This document shows, one piece after another, positions 26,200 to 39,363 of a DNA stretch of 64,000 bases. The position numbers and the translations under genes were made by a program. Within the stretch, counting starts at the first letter, position 1. The number at the start of each line of letters is the position of its first letter. Below the pieces are notes generated by a model that was not told the DNA's origin, did not search any database, and saw only the letters and a list, made by a program, of their open reading frames with translations. The stretch comes from Litomosoides sigmodontis (taxonomy: Eukaryota > Nematoda > Chromadorea > Rhabditida > Onchocercidae). The DNA is taken from assembly GCA_963070105.1 (NCBI GenBank), contig OY718804.1, forward strand, positions 2,954,817 through 3,018,816. Reading direction: 5' to 3'.

Positions 26200-28860
26200 T
26201 CCAAACGGCTTGTCAACAGTCTTATCACATCACGGAACTCCAAGACATTTCATAAAAACTGAAATCCAAAAGTAATGTATAGCAAATACCATAAAACTGA
26301 AGTTCCTTAGCAGCAAATATATATGGAGGGTTAACAATTAATAAATCCGCGATGTTTTACCACAACACTAAAAACAATATGGTAATAGTGAGGTATGTTA
26401 AAAGGCAATCCATGAAGATCTGAAGTCGTCGGAGAACCTGAAGGCATTAATAAGGTCAAATTATCTGAATTATGAAAATCACAAATGGCAGCTAAACGAA
26501 GTAAAACAATAAAACTGTTATTATGATTTTTTTTTAAATAATATACGAGAATAAAAGCTGCAGTGACCATGTGATCGATACATTGAATGATTAACCAAAG
26601 CAGCTGATGTATATTCTAATAATTTGACAAGAAAAACATTAACAACGAGAAAACGAACCACAGTAAAAACATGGAAGCCACGTAACCCAAACTTAATATA
26701 AAACGGTGTCATAGAAATTACCATTTAAAACACAAGAATTACCACAACACTTACAATATTCAAAACATAAAAACCTACTTCCAATAAAAACAGAACGTAA
26801 GAAAAATTCATGACTATAAATATTTAAACACACATACTCACAAGAACATGTATTATTGTAAAATTACAAGAGGTGAAAAGAAAGCGAGTACGATCCGATG
26901 ACAATAAATGCGTTGTTGCAATGCAAAAGACATTTGGAAGCATTCATTCATAAATTTACCTATTGCTATTCGGTAGAGACAAATTTTAGAAGTGAAATAA
27001 TCTAGTTCTCGTCATATTTGGATAGAACCAACACTAACAACCTAACATACAACCTCAATCAATCCACCCAATGAACTGACCTAATTGGCGTAGCCACAGT
27101 ACGGAACTATCGCAAATTGCATTCGCATCCAAACATCAAAATGTCCCCAACCTTGCTATGCCACGACCATTGATTCGCAATGAAAAATACTTTTCCTTTG
27201 CTCGGCTCGGTAGTAATGTAGGCAGAAGTGCCAAAACATTTCTTATTAAAAGTATCAAATGCACTTCGCTGGTCCCAAAAAAGCAATTTCATTGCTGAAA
27301 AATATATCGCTGAGAATAAAGGCAACGATCACAGCAAACCGCACAACTCAGTAACAACTGTGGCATAGGATGCAAACCGATGAATTTTTTCCAACATTCC
27401 TCCATTCAGTCCATATGCAGATTTCATATGTTTAGCTGAAAGTTTTGCACAACTTTCATGCAATATGACTGATACTTTTTGAAATTGTTTGTCTCTTATT
27501 ACTTGCTATCGCCTAAATTGTATTGGTTTTTTTTTTGTTAGTAAAAATATTCCACTACTTATTCTGCTAGTATATTTACGAATTTGTAGATTCATAAAAC
27601 ATTTTTTACAAGCAAAATCTTAAAAATAACTTAAAAATAGTTTGTATGAAGTGATTCCGTTAAAGGCGTATAAAAGGTCTAATCCTTTTTCAATGTTCTT
27701 GATTTTAGTAACCCGAATTTATTTGTCACTCATTTAATATTCTAAACATCAAAGTATTAGTGAAAACATTGTTTCGTTTTCACCTGATAAGGATCGTTTG
27801 TCTACTTCTGTTACGGTCATCGTAATATACTTTGATATTGAGAAAGTTATTATGAGATCGAGCAAATTGACCACTATGTCTCATTTGAATGCTTTGTTTT
27901 CTTCCACTCTTAAAGTTGAACTGATTAATTACTTTACAGTGGCCTAAATTATAAATGATACGTAAATGATGGAATTGAGCAAAAGAAAAGTGTAGCTGAA
28001 ATTTTCTTAGTGGTATTGTCATAACAAAAAAAAAAAGAATTTACAATATCAGAAAGAAGTTTATCAAATTGGTGATAGAGGAAAACTAAAAGGCAATCTG
28101 TAATTGCAATCAAAATTGCTGGTTGCTAGAAACCTCAATTTTATGTAATTCTTGACACGGAAAGATAATAATTGTTTTTGATTAAGTTTGAAAACAGGGA
28201 ATGTTTGCTTTATTCCTTTTTTTTTGCAACAGGTGTCGTTTTTCTAATTAATGAGTTTACTCAATGATAGTAGCATTTGCCTAATTGCTACATTTTTTTA
28301 TGCGACATTACACATCACTTCCATTTCAGCGAAGTTGTCTAATCGGCGATTATGAGAGTGACTGATTTGAAATATCTTCTGCTGTATGATTTAAAAAAAT
28401 TAATCACGTATTTAGGTAGTTTAATATCCGAGTAAATATCGGATTCAATTAAACAGCTTTTTAACCTTGTTCCAGACTAAGGATTGAAATGACCGGCAGT
28501 TGTGTGTATTTTTGCATCATCATACTCTTTTATTGCACATAAGCGATAATTACACTGCAGAAAGAATCAGAATTGGAGAACTGAAAAATCCAGAAAAAAC
28601 TCGAAAAGAGCGCGCGAAAGACAAGTATTACGATGACTGCTTTTCTGAAAATTATTTTGTTTTGTAAACAGCACGTACTTCCTTGTTAAACTACACACAG
28701 CAAAGAATGTGACCGTTTGAAAATATTTTGGTGGAGCTATTCCATAAATGGGAGGGTAAAGCTCATAGAAACAATATTTTTCGCGAAGTACTTGCTGCCG
28801 GGAAAAAAAGCAAGCAGAAAGAATGGTTCGTCAATGCTTCGATACTACAAGTAAGAAAGT
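26200..28860. other. Intergenic, BLOS-1 to ING
   Basis: About 2.7 kb with no exon I can support on either strand. Minus frames at 26331-26724, 27107-27325 and 27780-28022 show no domain. A TGGATTTCAG acceptor lies about 65 nt upstream of the ING start and may be its trans-splice site. Confidence 0.55.
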
Positions 28861-29694
28861 TTACTTGTTACCTTCAAATACTGCTTGTAACGTACTCGAT
28901 ATAATTTTCATGTCGGTTTCAATTGTCTTTGCCCAGTTTTCAACATCTCCAATTTCCTGAATAACAAGAAACAGAATTATGACAAATAAACATATTTAAT
29001 TCATTAAAAAAACTTTTTTCTATTAAGATCCTCTTTCAGGTTATATGACATCTAATTTAGCGATTTCACAAAAAAAACGAATTTTTATTTAGTGTATTTA
29101 CAACAGTGTAAAATTCGTGCTTTAGTTTCTTCAATCTAGTCCTCAGCATTTACAAATTAGAAACTGTAAAATCTTCTGCTAGCCTTTTTGTCAATTATCA
29201 AAAATCTGTCGTAAAAGTGAATGTAAACGCAAACATTTGATATTATGCTATTAAGTAGATTTATTAGAATAGGAACTTTTAAAGCTTGATTGAGTGAATC
29301 AGTAATCTGTATCCACTGTTCCGTTTGTTGCGCAAGTTCTGTAGCATTTTTTTCCAGCTTTTTCACTTCTACATCCAATCGTTTCTGATTGTTATATGCT
29401 TGAGAAACACTGCAATTAACTGAAGATGAAACAAGTCCTTTGACAATTTCAGGAATTTGATAAATAGAATACAAGAAATGAAAATCAAATGGTGAAATGC
29501 GCAAAAACATGAGAAAACGTACAAGTTTACGAATGATTTTAATGCGAAACAATTATATTAATTAAAGCACTAACGAATAATTCAGGTGATCGACAACAGC
29601 ACTTGTTAAACTTTGTGCCGCTACGACAGCTTCATTTTTCCTTTTTTCTGCATTTGAAATGATTTAAAAATTACTTCGATAATTCACAACAAAT

Positions 29695-29730
<36 letters not shown>

Positions 29731-29910
29731 CAATAAATTAACACTATATAAATCAAAATAGCACTAAGAAAAAAGTTTACGTATACTTATCTTCTCAGAA
29801 TGGAAATATTTAAGAATATCCCTACCTTGTATCTCTCTTCTCAGTTGCTGAGAAGCATCATGTTCTTTCACCATCCTCGTTAACATTTTCTCGTATCTAT
29901 AATTTGACAT
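28861..29910 (-). CDS. blos-1: BLOC-1 subunit 1 (BLOS-1/GCN5L1)
   Basis: BLOC1S1 is a helical subunit of BLOC-1 and BORC, which act in lysosome-related organelle biogenesis and lysosome positioning. Minus exons 29910-29826, 29647-29575, 29409-29277, 28956-28861, phases consistent, 128 aa (human 125). Near full-length match: MLTRMVKEH (family MLSRLLKEH), [58 protein letters not shown], and the hallmark [16 protein letters not shown] (family [16 protein letters not shown]). The upstream in-frame ATG (29910) directly follows a GCTTACAG acceptor; ATG at 29886 is the alternative and aligns to the usual family start. Intron 1 contains a TA microsatellite. The gene lies about 610 nt downstream of the Shroom-type gene, as in an operon-like row. 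Confidence 0.96.
29699..29727. repeat. (TA)n microsatellite in blos-1 intron 1
   Basis: Alternating TA run of about 28 bp. Confidence 0.9.
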
Positions 29911-30518
29911 CTGTAAGCCATTACAGTCGAGAGAACTACCTTTTCTAATTTAATGAGTAAGATTATTCAAGAAATGAAGCATCAATCAATCGATAACGAC
30001 AGCTTCCCAACTTCGAGTTAACCAGTTAAAAAGATGCATAGGAAGTAGATTCAGACCACAAGCCACCACCTGCCGAAATAAGTTCAACCAGCAATAGCAC
30101 ATGTTCTCCAGCCTTTCAGTACAGCGCATTTGACTATGTTAGATCAGATGAGTGAAGTACTCTATCAAATCAACTCTCGTATTTTTAATCCATAATATTA
30201 TGATAGTGCATACATGCGTGCCTCTCAAGTGCTATGCAAATAAACATGCCTTATTTTGAGTTTTCGGTTTTTTTAACCATCCAACAAACAACGACCTTTT
30301 TTGTTGAAAAGGATTAATGAATTTATCATCTTTTCCTTAAATTTAAAAACTGAAAATCATATAAAAGCTACGTACAAACTTTACACAATTCATAAACATA
30401 ATTCACAAGTTTCCATAAAATGTGTAGCACATTAGTCAACTTAGCATCAAGTTGAAATCTGATATACAAAGCAATAGTTGGACTAATAAAACAATGCATG
30501 CTTATTAGTAGAAGGTAA
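29911..30518. other. Short intergenic gap, Shroom-type gene to blos-1
   Basis: About 600 nt with the 3' UTR of the upstream gene. No exon seen. The small gap between co-oriented genes is compatible with polycistronic transcription. Confidence 0.55.
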
Positions 30519-33500
30519 CTAGATATGTGGCTGCACACTTCGTAAGGCACTGATTTGTTCACGTCCAAGAAAGAGTCGCTCATCAATTTCTTGTCTTTCG
30601 GTTGTTAGACGTTTCCAGGTTTCCTTGTAAATCCTGCAAAAGAAAATACAACAAGCAATCTTATGCTTTTAAATTAAAACGTTGTACTATTCTTTTACAT
30701 CCCATTCATTCATCCCTCCTCCCTTTGAATCATGTATGTGTGTGAAATTCCTAAAAAATTCCACCAAAAAGAGTTATAAGTGAAGTTGACAGATGAGCAT
30801 ATAAATTTCAAAAGATTAGGAATAGAAAAAATCTACCTCCACTGTGATCTTCGTTCATCATTCAACCTCGAAAAGATATATTTATCAACTTCAGCATCAC
30901 GCCTATCAAAAGCTCTCCTTAGAATTGTCTGGTCATCCAGCTGTCGTTTCAAGCGCTCAGTGCGAACACTAACAAGTTCTTTGTCAATATTTTCATTGCT
31001 CGTCGAAATCGAATGTAACCGATCCAACTGCATGCGTAACCTCGTTTCAAGTCTAGAAAAAGCAAATTTCCACAAATTTTTAAAAACTGAGCAGCGTGAT
31101 TAATGCTTCAATATTTTAAGTCTCACTGAGAAACAGACCTGAAACCAATTATTTCAAAAAATAAAAAGAAAAAAAAAGAAATAATGGAAATATGTTAATC
31201 TGATCAAGTTATTCACTAGGGTAATTTTTCTTACTATTGGTCCTCGCAAAACGTAATAACGCTGTTATTCAAACAGTGACTTTAGCATTTTTAATCCGAG
31301 AGACACTCACTTTATAATACATAAATCCAAATGAAAAGGAAATTTCCGATAAAGAGCTTAACGGCTTCCTAAGACTTGAAATAAATTATTTGTCCTTTAA
31401 AGCATTCATTGTTTTACACATCTTTACTCTCTAGCATTTCAGATTTATGTTCTATTGCGACGATTGATAATCGTACTTTATCACTAATGTAGTTCAAAGA
31501 CGATAGTACAGCTCACCTGCACAGCTGTGAATTTTGCGCAAGGTTTTTTTCAATTTTTTCTAGAATAGCTGAATCGCCTGTTTGTGTTAAATCATTGAAT
31601 ACTTCGTTTTTCAAGGCTTCGTTTAGATTGAAATCTTCATCAATAGCATTTCGTTCCTCATCCAATATTGCGATTTTGCGCGAAATGGACTCGATCAGCT
31701 ATGTAAAAAAAAGTTTAAAAACACGGAAAAATAATGATAGCGAGTAAAAAATAAACAAGCAGAGACAGTTATTAGCAGCGACAAAGTAGACTTCATTACC
31801 TCAATAATTATGATTGTATGAAACCAAAAGTTAGTGCAAAAGTTTGGTGAAACATGAAATTTTCGAAATTTCAGCATCTGTTTCTGCAGTCCCAGGATTT
31901 AATTTCTCACCTTCTTACGTTTTCTTTCGAGTTGTTCAACTTCTTCATCTGTCAAGCTGGACTGCATCAGGGCAGTATGAAGAGAAATAAATGATGGAGT
32001 TGAAAAGAGACGGAAACTAAAATGTAGAATAATAGCGCAACAAACACATAATAATGCATAACTTATAACAGTTCTTATTGCACTATAACTTTTATGCCAT
32101 AGAAAATGATAATATAACTTCTTTAAATTCGTAAATACCGAAAAGGAACTTTTCTATTCTTCCCTACCTCTCTCCTGCAAAACTTTATAAACTGAAAAGC
32201 TGATTACAGACGTCTGAAGTTTGTAAAGCATGTCCGTCAAAAAACAAATGGTCTGCGATTGTGTGAGATGAATAACAAAAATTCAAATAACTAAGTAAAT
32301 TAGAGAAATGTGCAAACCTATTATTAGCTGATGGCGATGGCTGTGCTGACGGTGAAAAAAGATTCAAACTCGATGTACTCACACCAAGTGGAGTTAATGA
32401 AGTAGCTTCGATACAAGCAGGTGGAGTGGATAAGATTAACTTCGCTGGTTTCTTTGGTACTACCGGTTTTTCGCGTATTTTTTCCGATGTATTATCACTG
32501 CTAGTATTGTTGCTTGTTGATGTCAGTACGGTAGCAACCATATTAGTAGTTGGTAAGCTTGATGGCATCGGATGCACCTGTACTGTTGGTTTGCCACCTA
32601 AAAGGAAGAAATAATAACAAAGAGGAGTGAGATCGGCAGCAGTATCAATAAGTTTTTTCACTAATCAAAAATACCAATATAGGTAAGAAAGGCGTATGAT
32701 TCACTATCTCGAATATTTTGATGCAAAGTGGTCCATTTAAATGACAATAAAGAACACGTTCCAGCAACAAGGAATAAGTATGGTTCTTAGGATCATGCAG
32801 TCAGCAAAATCAATGGTACATGCTAATAAAGATCTTCTATGTTGTTCACTACAGGAAACCAAAAGAAAGGAAAAAGGAATGTTCTTATATTTTACAATAC
32901 AATGACGTTTAAAAAAAACATTTTTCAAATAGAAAATTCTAAAAATTACGGAGAAAATACCCGTAATTGTTGACGAAGCAGTGCTAGTGCTGGTCTGAAA
33001 TATATCTGGCGCAAACGTAGCTGACGGAGAACCAACCTTACCCACAGAAGTTATTGACGATGAGCGCACAAATGTATTCCTATAAAATTCCAGATTTGTA
33101 AACACTAATACGTTTGCATTTTAAGTTTTACAATCATGTAAGTCAGAGCTTACCTGGATAATGAGGTGATTGAAGGAGAAGTAACAGAAAAAGATGGTTC
33201 ATCCGGTAAAATTGATTTATAACCACCAGAATCAATTAACGACCTATAGGCATTTTTTTCTGGTCCGGGCTGTGTGCGGTTATGTTCTGCTTCGCATGAG
33301 CTAACATTAGCCGAAATAGCTTTTAACCATCTGTAAAGAATGTAAATAAAACGCCATAAAATATAATAATGAAAATACAATGCGAAAAAATATACAATAA
33401 AATACAATATTGTCAGGCCGAGAAAATTGTGCTCGGGTAGTATTTTAGCTGTAGAATGCACTGACATTAGAAATCCAAAATTCAGGTACTCTACGATTGA

Positions 33501-35328
33501 TCATTTATTACCAAACATAAAGAAGGACGGATAAGAGTGCGAATTGAGCAAAAAAAAGACTCAAAGGGCAACTTTTTTCGAATTTATTGGTCATAAGAAA
33601 CTTCAATAGCATATTCAATATTATTATACATCCACCATCACATTTTCAAATGTTACGTTTTTTACAATACTTTCATTGATAAATGCCGTAGATTAGGAAT
33701 AAATTTGGAAGTAATAATAAAAATTTTATTACTGCATGGTGCATATATTCGTTGTAAATATAAATCTTGCTTGCTTACTTTGAAGACTTATATTTACAAT
33801 ATTTATCAATTATATACAATCCGAACTTATTAACTGCAGTCCCTCTGTTAAAACTACTACTGATAAATTACTAATAAATTACTTAAATTTGCCAATAATG
33901 AAGTTTTAAGTCTACAATTGAAAGAAAATAACTGTTCTCAACCTAATCATACCTCATTAGAAGAATGACTCTACAGTATGCCGTTGATTGCTAATAAACT
34001 TTTTCTTAACGAACTGTTTTGTTTTGTTAAGAATACTGTTGCTCTACGTTAACGATAATAATGTTGCGTCACTATAATAACTTTCCGTTTCTACATATCA
34101 TACGAAAGAAAAGTGACAAACTTCTGCTCCTGCCGTTGTCGTATTCTTTTCTGTGCACCGGAAGGTTGCCTGTGCAACATGTGGCCTTCAGCTTGAGCGA
34201 TATGAGTTGGTGAACGTGTTGACTAGAAAAATACGCTTGTTAACTTGGTAAATTTATGAACATAAAACTACCACCTGTAACTATGAAAGCTACAGGAGTA
34301 GAAGGAGGGCTTATAGTATGTACGGCTCTTACTTTTTTTTTACAACCGATAACTTGAACTTTCACACAGCTTTGAAATCATTTTTAAATTTGGAAGCAAT
34401 ATCTCTTTAAAAATTTTACACTAACAAAATAAACTTGAAGTTCTCACTGCGAAAATATAGGCTTCAACATGTATGACACAATGTATAAAAAATTAATAAA
34501 CTCAACAAAAGTTTGACATTTTACGATAAAGGGAATCACGCGAAGGTATGACGGCAGCTAACATTTCAAAGGTTAACACCGATAATTGAAATTCCAGTTA
34601 TAAAATTACTTTGCTTATTCATATTGCAGTGTGTTCGGATGTGTTGTTTGAAATTGATTTCATCCTATGGAAATAGTAGAGCAAACTATGTGTATATTAA
34701 AAATGTAATATTTACCACATGGAATATAGTTTTCTAATTTTATTCTCATAATTAAGCGCACTCACTTGTTTCGATATTTCAGTAACACTATACTTCAACA
34801 TCATGTTCACATCTTTCACAAGAGCTTTGAATTTTAATTTATGAAAATAAAACTTTTGATGGAGAATTTTATACTTTAGGTTGATAATTCATAGTTACAT
34901 TAGCATTTACTCCTAATGTTATAGACTATAAATGAAAAGAATCTGTAAGGCCTCAACCTGTCAGTAAGTTCTACTGTAATCAAGAACAGTATACGACAGA
35001 AAAAAAATTATTCGCCTTTACAGATGAAAATGAATTTCATCAAAGGCACAGAAAGCATTTCAATTATCCATGGCTTATTCCAAACATTCAAGTCCGAAAA
35101 GCACGACAAAATTTCTAAAATATGCAGTTCAATTTATTGGAAATAAGAAATAAACATGAATCATCTTAGTGCTTTCTAAAAACTTCAACATGAAAGAATA
35201 TGCCATTTGACAAGTTTTAAAATACCACAAACCTGTTGTAACTGTTCGAAGATTTTCTTACTTGTTACGCGATTCTTGTCTGCCAACGTCAACGCATCAC
35301 CATTATCGGCGTATTTCATTTCAAGCAT
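30519..35328 (-). CDS. Shroom-family protein with C-terminal ASD2 domain
   Basis: Shroom proteins use ASD2 to bind Rho kinase and drive apical actomyosin contraction in epithelia. Minus exons 35328-35233, 34222-34122, 33330-33154, 33079-32961, 32597-32318, 32016-31911, 31698-31517, 31052-30837, 30633-30519 all join in phase, 463 aa. Residues about 294-463 form ASD2: LIESISRKIAILDEERNAID, LKNEVFNDL, IEKNLAQNSQLCRLETRLRM, LKRQLDDQTILRRAFDRRDA EVDKYI, then TTERQEIDERLFLGREQISALRS, matching the family's LIEQRELEDKIKLGEEQLKCLL end. The N-terminal two thirds are S/T/P-rich with PVVPKKPAK, possibly an SH3 ligand; I see no PDZ and no recognisable ASD1. Vertebrate Shrooms are 800-2000 aa, so this is a short form. 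Extra 5' exons upstream of 35328 are possible. An alternative GTGAGT donor inside exon 5 (about 32384) could give a shorter isoform. Confidence 0.85.
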
Positions 35329-35948
35329 TATTCCACAATTCAATCATTTATTAGTGGTAACGCTGCAATAATCATAGCATTAACGGAAAAAATTTAATTA
35401 ATTAATTAATGGAAGGATCTGTCATACCAAAATTATTGTCTTATTTCTAACGGACGAGAAAGAATGAATTTAATGTTGTAATGTGAAGCGGAAAAATGAA
35501 TGATGAAAGGGAGAGGACGATACACTTAATTACCAACGACTATTGCAATGTATCAAAAGTTACGTAAGCATAGAGGACCATTCCATCAGAGTAATCTGAT
35601 TAGAATCAGTCACTGATGAGAAAAACGTGAATGCTAAATGGATGGAAAGAGGGAGAGGAATGAGGAATGACCAGTGGTCGTCATAAAGGTAAAGTAAAGA
35701 AGGTATTAGGGTTACAAACAGTTAATACTAATGCAATCATCGTCTGATAACCACTTTTACCATTTGATTAGCAGAAAATTTAATTTTAATAAATTAATTG
35801 CAATCATAAATTATCGCTTTGAATTACTGTGTAACAAAGCGTATTGTAAATGATAAGGACAGACAGGTGAAGTATCTTTTATAAAATACAGAAGGGTATG
35901 AAGTAGTAGGAACAGATAAACAAAAACGTTCACACAGACAAAGGCGAA

Positions 35949-36232
35949 CAGACGGACAGACGGACAGACAGACAGACAGACACACACACACACACGTATC
36001 TCTTTACGGAGAACCTTATCGAACAGCAATAATCTTTTGTCGCCTAACAAAATGTATTGGTTATACAAATATACATTATCTATATATGCGTATATGCGTG
36101 TGCGTATGCGTGTGTGTGCGTGTGCGTTTGCGTGTGTATGTATATGAATATGGCGCAAGGGTGCAGGGATAGTGCATAGCGTGTTTGTGCACAGAACGAT
36201 TGGAAACTACTTGTCATCATCCTTCTGTGTAC

Positions 36233-36280
<48 letters not shown>
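35949..36280. repeat. GACA/CA and TG repeats with alternating purine-pyrimidine DNA
   Basis: GACA and GACG tetranucleotides pass into CA repeats (35949-35996). A degenerate GTGTGC/GTATGC stretch follows at about 36085-36145, then a clean (TG)n at about 36235-36278. Over 300 bp are dominated by alternating purine-pyrimidine steps, which favour Z-DNA. Confidence 0.85.
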
Positions 36281-36711
36281 CTTAGCTACCGATATGGTCA
36301 GGGAAGAAAGAAAGAAACGAGGAGCGGGAACCTTATACGACGCAACTTACTACCACTACCATCTGCTTCTCTTGACGTTTGAACTGAGGAGAGAGGAGGG
36401 AGGGCTTTGCGATGGACAATGATACCGTCCTGTCCTGTCGTCCATTCATCCCAACCGTCCACTCTCCTCCACTCCTCCAAGGTCCTCTTTACAACGCTCA
36501 ACAATTCCTCTCGCAATAATTGTTACCGTTATTTTAGGGTTGCATTTCAAACAGAAATACAAGAAAGTCAAACAAACGGATATGTTGTCATTTTACGAGC
36601 TAAAATTACGTGAAATCGAATGTTAGCTTCTAATTCCGTGATTTGTTAATTCTTTCATCCTTCCACCTATTATACGAATAAATCAACAAATGACAAATGA
36701 AATGAAATTTT

Positions 36712-36740
36712 GAGAGAGAGAGAGAGAGGGAGAGGGAGAG
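36712..36740. repeat. (GA)n microsatellite
   Basis: AG run followed by GAGG variants. Confidence 0.8.
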
Positions 36741-37210
36741 AGCGAAGGAAAGGTAAATGGAGGATATGACTGGATGGATAGTAGTGTAAATTGATGACCG
36801 ACCGGCAATAATGCTCATACGTCACAACTTCCTTTCGTTTGAAAACGTGTAACCGCGTAGCGGATTAGAACTTTGAAAATACGTGACATTCATTTCGAAC
36901 ATAATAGCGACAAATGCTATGACTTTTTTTTAAAAAAAAATAAATACATTTGAAATTCAAACGATTTCAGGACGTTTTAGTTACTTACATTTTATTGCAA
37001 TCTCAGCTTACTCATTCATCGTAATTCTATTCTTATTGAATTTTGGTTAACGCATATTACTCATCACTTTCCTCGATGATTCATCGTCTTTTTTTTCCGA
37101 CGGCATTTTCTCTCACGGAGCATTGTCCCTCATCTCTTCCATCTTCTATTCACGTTCATTTCACTTATATATTCTGATATATGAGGAATGGTAATGATTT
37201 CATCAACTTC

Positions 37211-37271
37211 TCTCTCTCTGTCTCTCTGTCCCTCTGTCTCCTTCCCTCTCTCTCTCTCTCTCGCTCTCTTT
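37211..37271. repeat. (CT)n-rich tract
   Basis: CTCTCTGT variants pass into pure CT. A complementary-type (GA)n run follows at 37435-37454, so the two could pair as arms of an imperfect inverted repeat about 165 bp apart. Confidence 0.8.
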
Positions 37272-37434
37272 GCATCGCTGCGAGGAATGTCCTCGTGCGC
37301 AGGTGTGATAACATCGTACGGAAACACCAGAATTGTTATGATGACATGGGTGTGATGATGATGACGACCTTGTTTTCAGTAGAATTATTATTTTACATTT
37401 TTCATATAATAGGATGCAGAGATAGAGTTAGAGG

Positions 37435-37454
37435 GAGAGAGAGAGAGAGAGAGA
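37435..37454. repeat. (GA)n microsatellite
   Basis: AG run of about 20 bp, inverted relative to the CT tract at 37.2 kb. Confidence 0.8.
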
Positions 37455-38329
37455 AAGGAAAAGAAAAGATTAATAGCATGTGATGGAAAGTTTCCATTTC
37501 AATGAAAAGATTTAATGCTGTAATTTTTTTAAAATTCTTTACTTAATTTCTAAATTTAGCCAATGACAATACAATGTCCAAATTACAATTGAACTTGTTT
37601 AATTAATAATACCACTGAACGGTTGACTCTCTGGAATAAAATTTAGCTGAAATAAAATAAATAAAGTGCAATGGGAAATTTCCATTTCAAATTGATAAGA
37701 GGAGAACAGGATGGGAAAGTTAATCTCTCCTAATACTGTCGTTGAAATTAGAGGGAAAAAAAGGCACAAAGTGTTTTAAATGAATTTTAATTTTTGAGCC
37801 TTTCACATTTACAGAATTCATATTTCGATATCGTTTTAGTTCAATTTGTTATTACTGATTGCAGCATATTTAAAATTTGTTTTCACAAGATAAAATTACA
37901 AGCCTAAGCCAAAATTAATGAAATTTCATTGAAATAATAAAACATTTGAGTGATAACGATGAAGTAGGTGGCGGTAATTAATTGATTCGAATGAGGAGTG
38001 ACATGATATGATATGATATGATATGAAAGTAATGTGGAAGTGTACACCGTGCAATTATCCGACACAGAGTTTGTGATGCATGAATGAATGATTGTGGGAA
38101 GTTAATTGGATTGTGTCGCAGTGAAATAGTGAAGTGGTGAGAGGATTGAGGATTGAAGAGGAGGGAAATGCATGGATAAATGAATTATAGTGGAATTATG
38201 AGGGAAGAGATAATGATCGGAATTTTTTAAATAATTTAAATTAGAATAAATTACTGTAGGATTGGTCGGTAAAATTGGTAAAAATTTCTGTTATAAGTGA
38301 TCGGGACTGTTATTGGGCAATGGAATTAC

Positions 38330-38572
38330 TTTGTCATTCACTCATTCACTCGGTCGTTAATCATTCATTCCGTCGTTCCGTAACTCATTTATTCATAAAT
38401 TTCATCGTTCCGATACTCATTCATTTGATCGTTCAGTCATCTCTTTCGTTTAATCATTGAATCACTCATTCACTCGATCGTTCAGATACTGATTGATTTC
38501 ATCGTTCAGTTACACATGCGTTCGGTCGTTCACTCATTCATTCATTCACTCGATCGTTCAGTTATTTTTCGG
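38330..38572. repeat. Degenerate minisatellite with core TCGATCGTTCAG
   Basis: About eight diverged copies of a unit built from CATTCACT plus TCGATCGTTCAG (variants CGGTCGTT, CATCGTTC), irregularly spaced about 20-50 bp apart. The unit resembles the pure TTCA tetranucleotide array at 54.97 kb with inserted CG-containing cores. Confidence 0.7.
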
Positions 38573-39232
38573 CATTGTAGGAGAAATTCATTTTTTTTTC
38601 TTTTAGCATTGATTGAGAAGCGTAAAAGATGAATTGCTCATAGCACATTGCCAATTCCATTTCCATCCATTCATTTATTCAGCTCTCTTTCTTCGAGAGG
38701 AAAAGGAAGCAAAATGAATGAAAGCGATGTGAATGAACAATAAGTATTGAAATTTAAAAGTGTAATAAAATATTCACTTCAATGCTCTATCTCTCTCTCA
38801 AAGCTTTATTTAACTTCGTTCGAAATATTTTTTAATTGATTAGTTTCTTTTCAGCTCAGTTATATGCAAACGTGAGATAGCTAGTGTCGGTGATATGTAA
38901 AATTCACTAATTATTTATATTATCTCATTATGAATATAAGTGATAGAGTTAATCATTGGGACGAGTGCGCATAGCTATGTGTTTGACGATCGATCGATTA
39001 TCATCGATCACTCTGCGTGGGTGGAAAATCGAACTATCCACAATGAACAGTTTTAGTAATTTTATAGCTAAGCAATGAGACGAATCATTCAAAATATATT
39101 TAGCACATCGAGATAGCAATGACAATAGTAATTTTTTTAATTTATAAAATTAAATATTTTAGAAGTGAAATTCACTTTGTGTTAAGCGCTCCTATGAGGA
39201 TGAGCAACAATTCAAAATGGAAAGTACTTCTT

Positions 39233-39363
<131 letters not shown>

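Noticed and set aside
36298..36516. Minus-strand 72-codon frame with W- and R-rich sequence in a less AT-rich island
   Set aside because: No domain recognised and no in-phase link to the Shroom-type exons; kept only as a possible missed exon.
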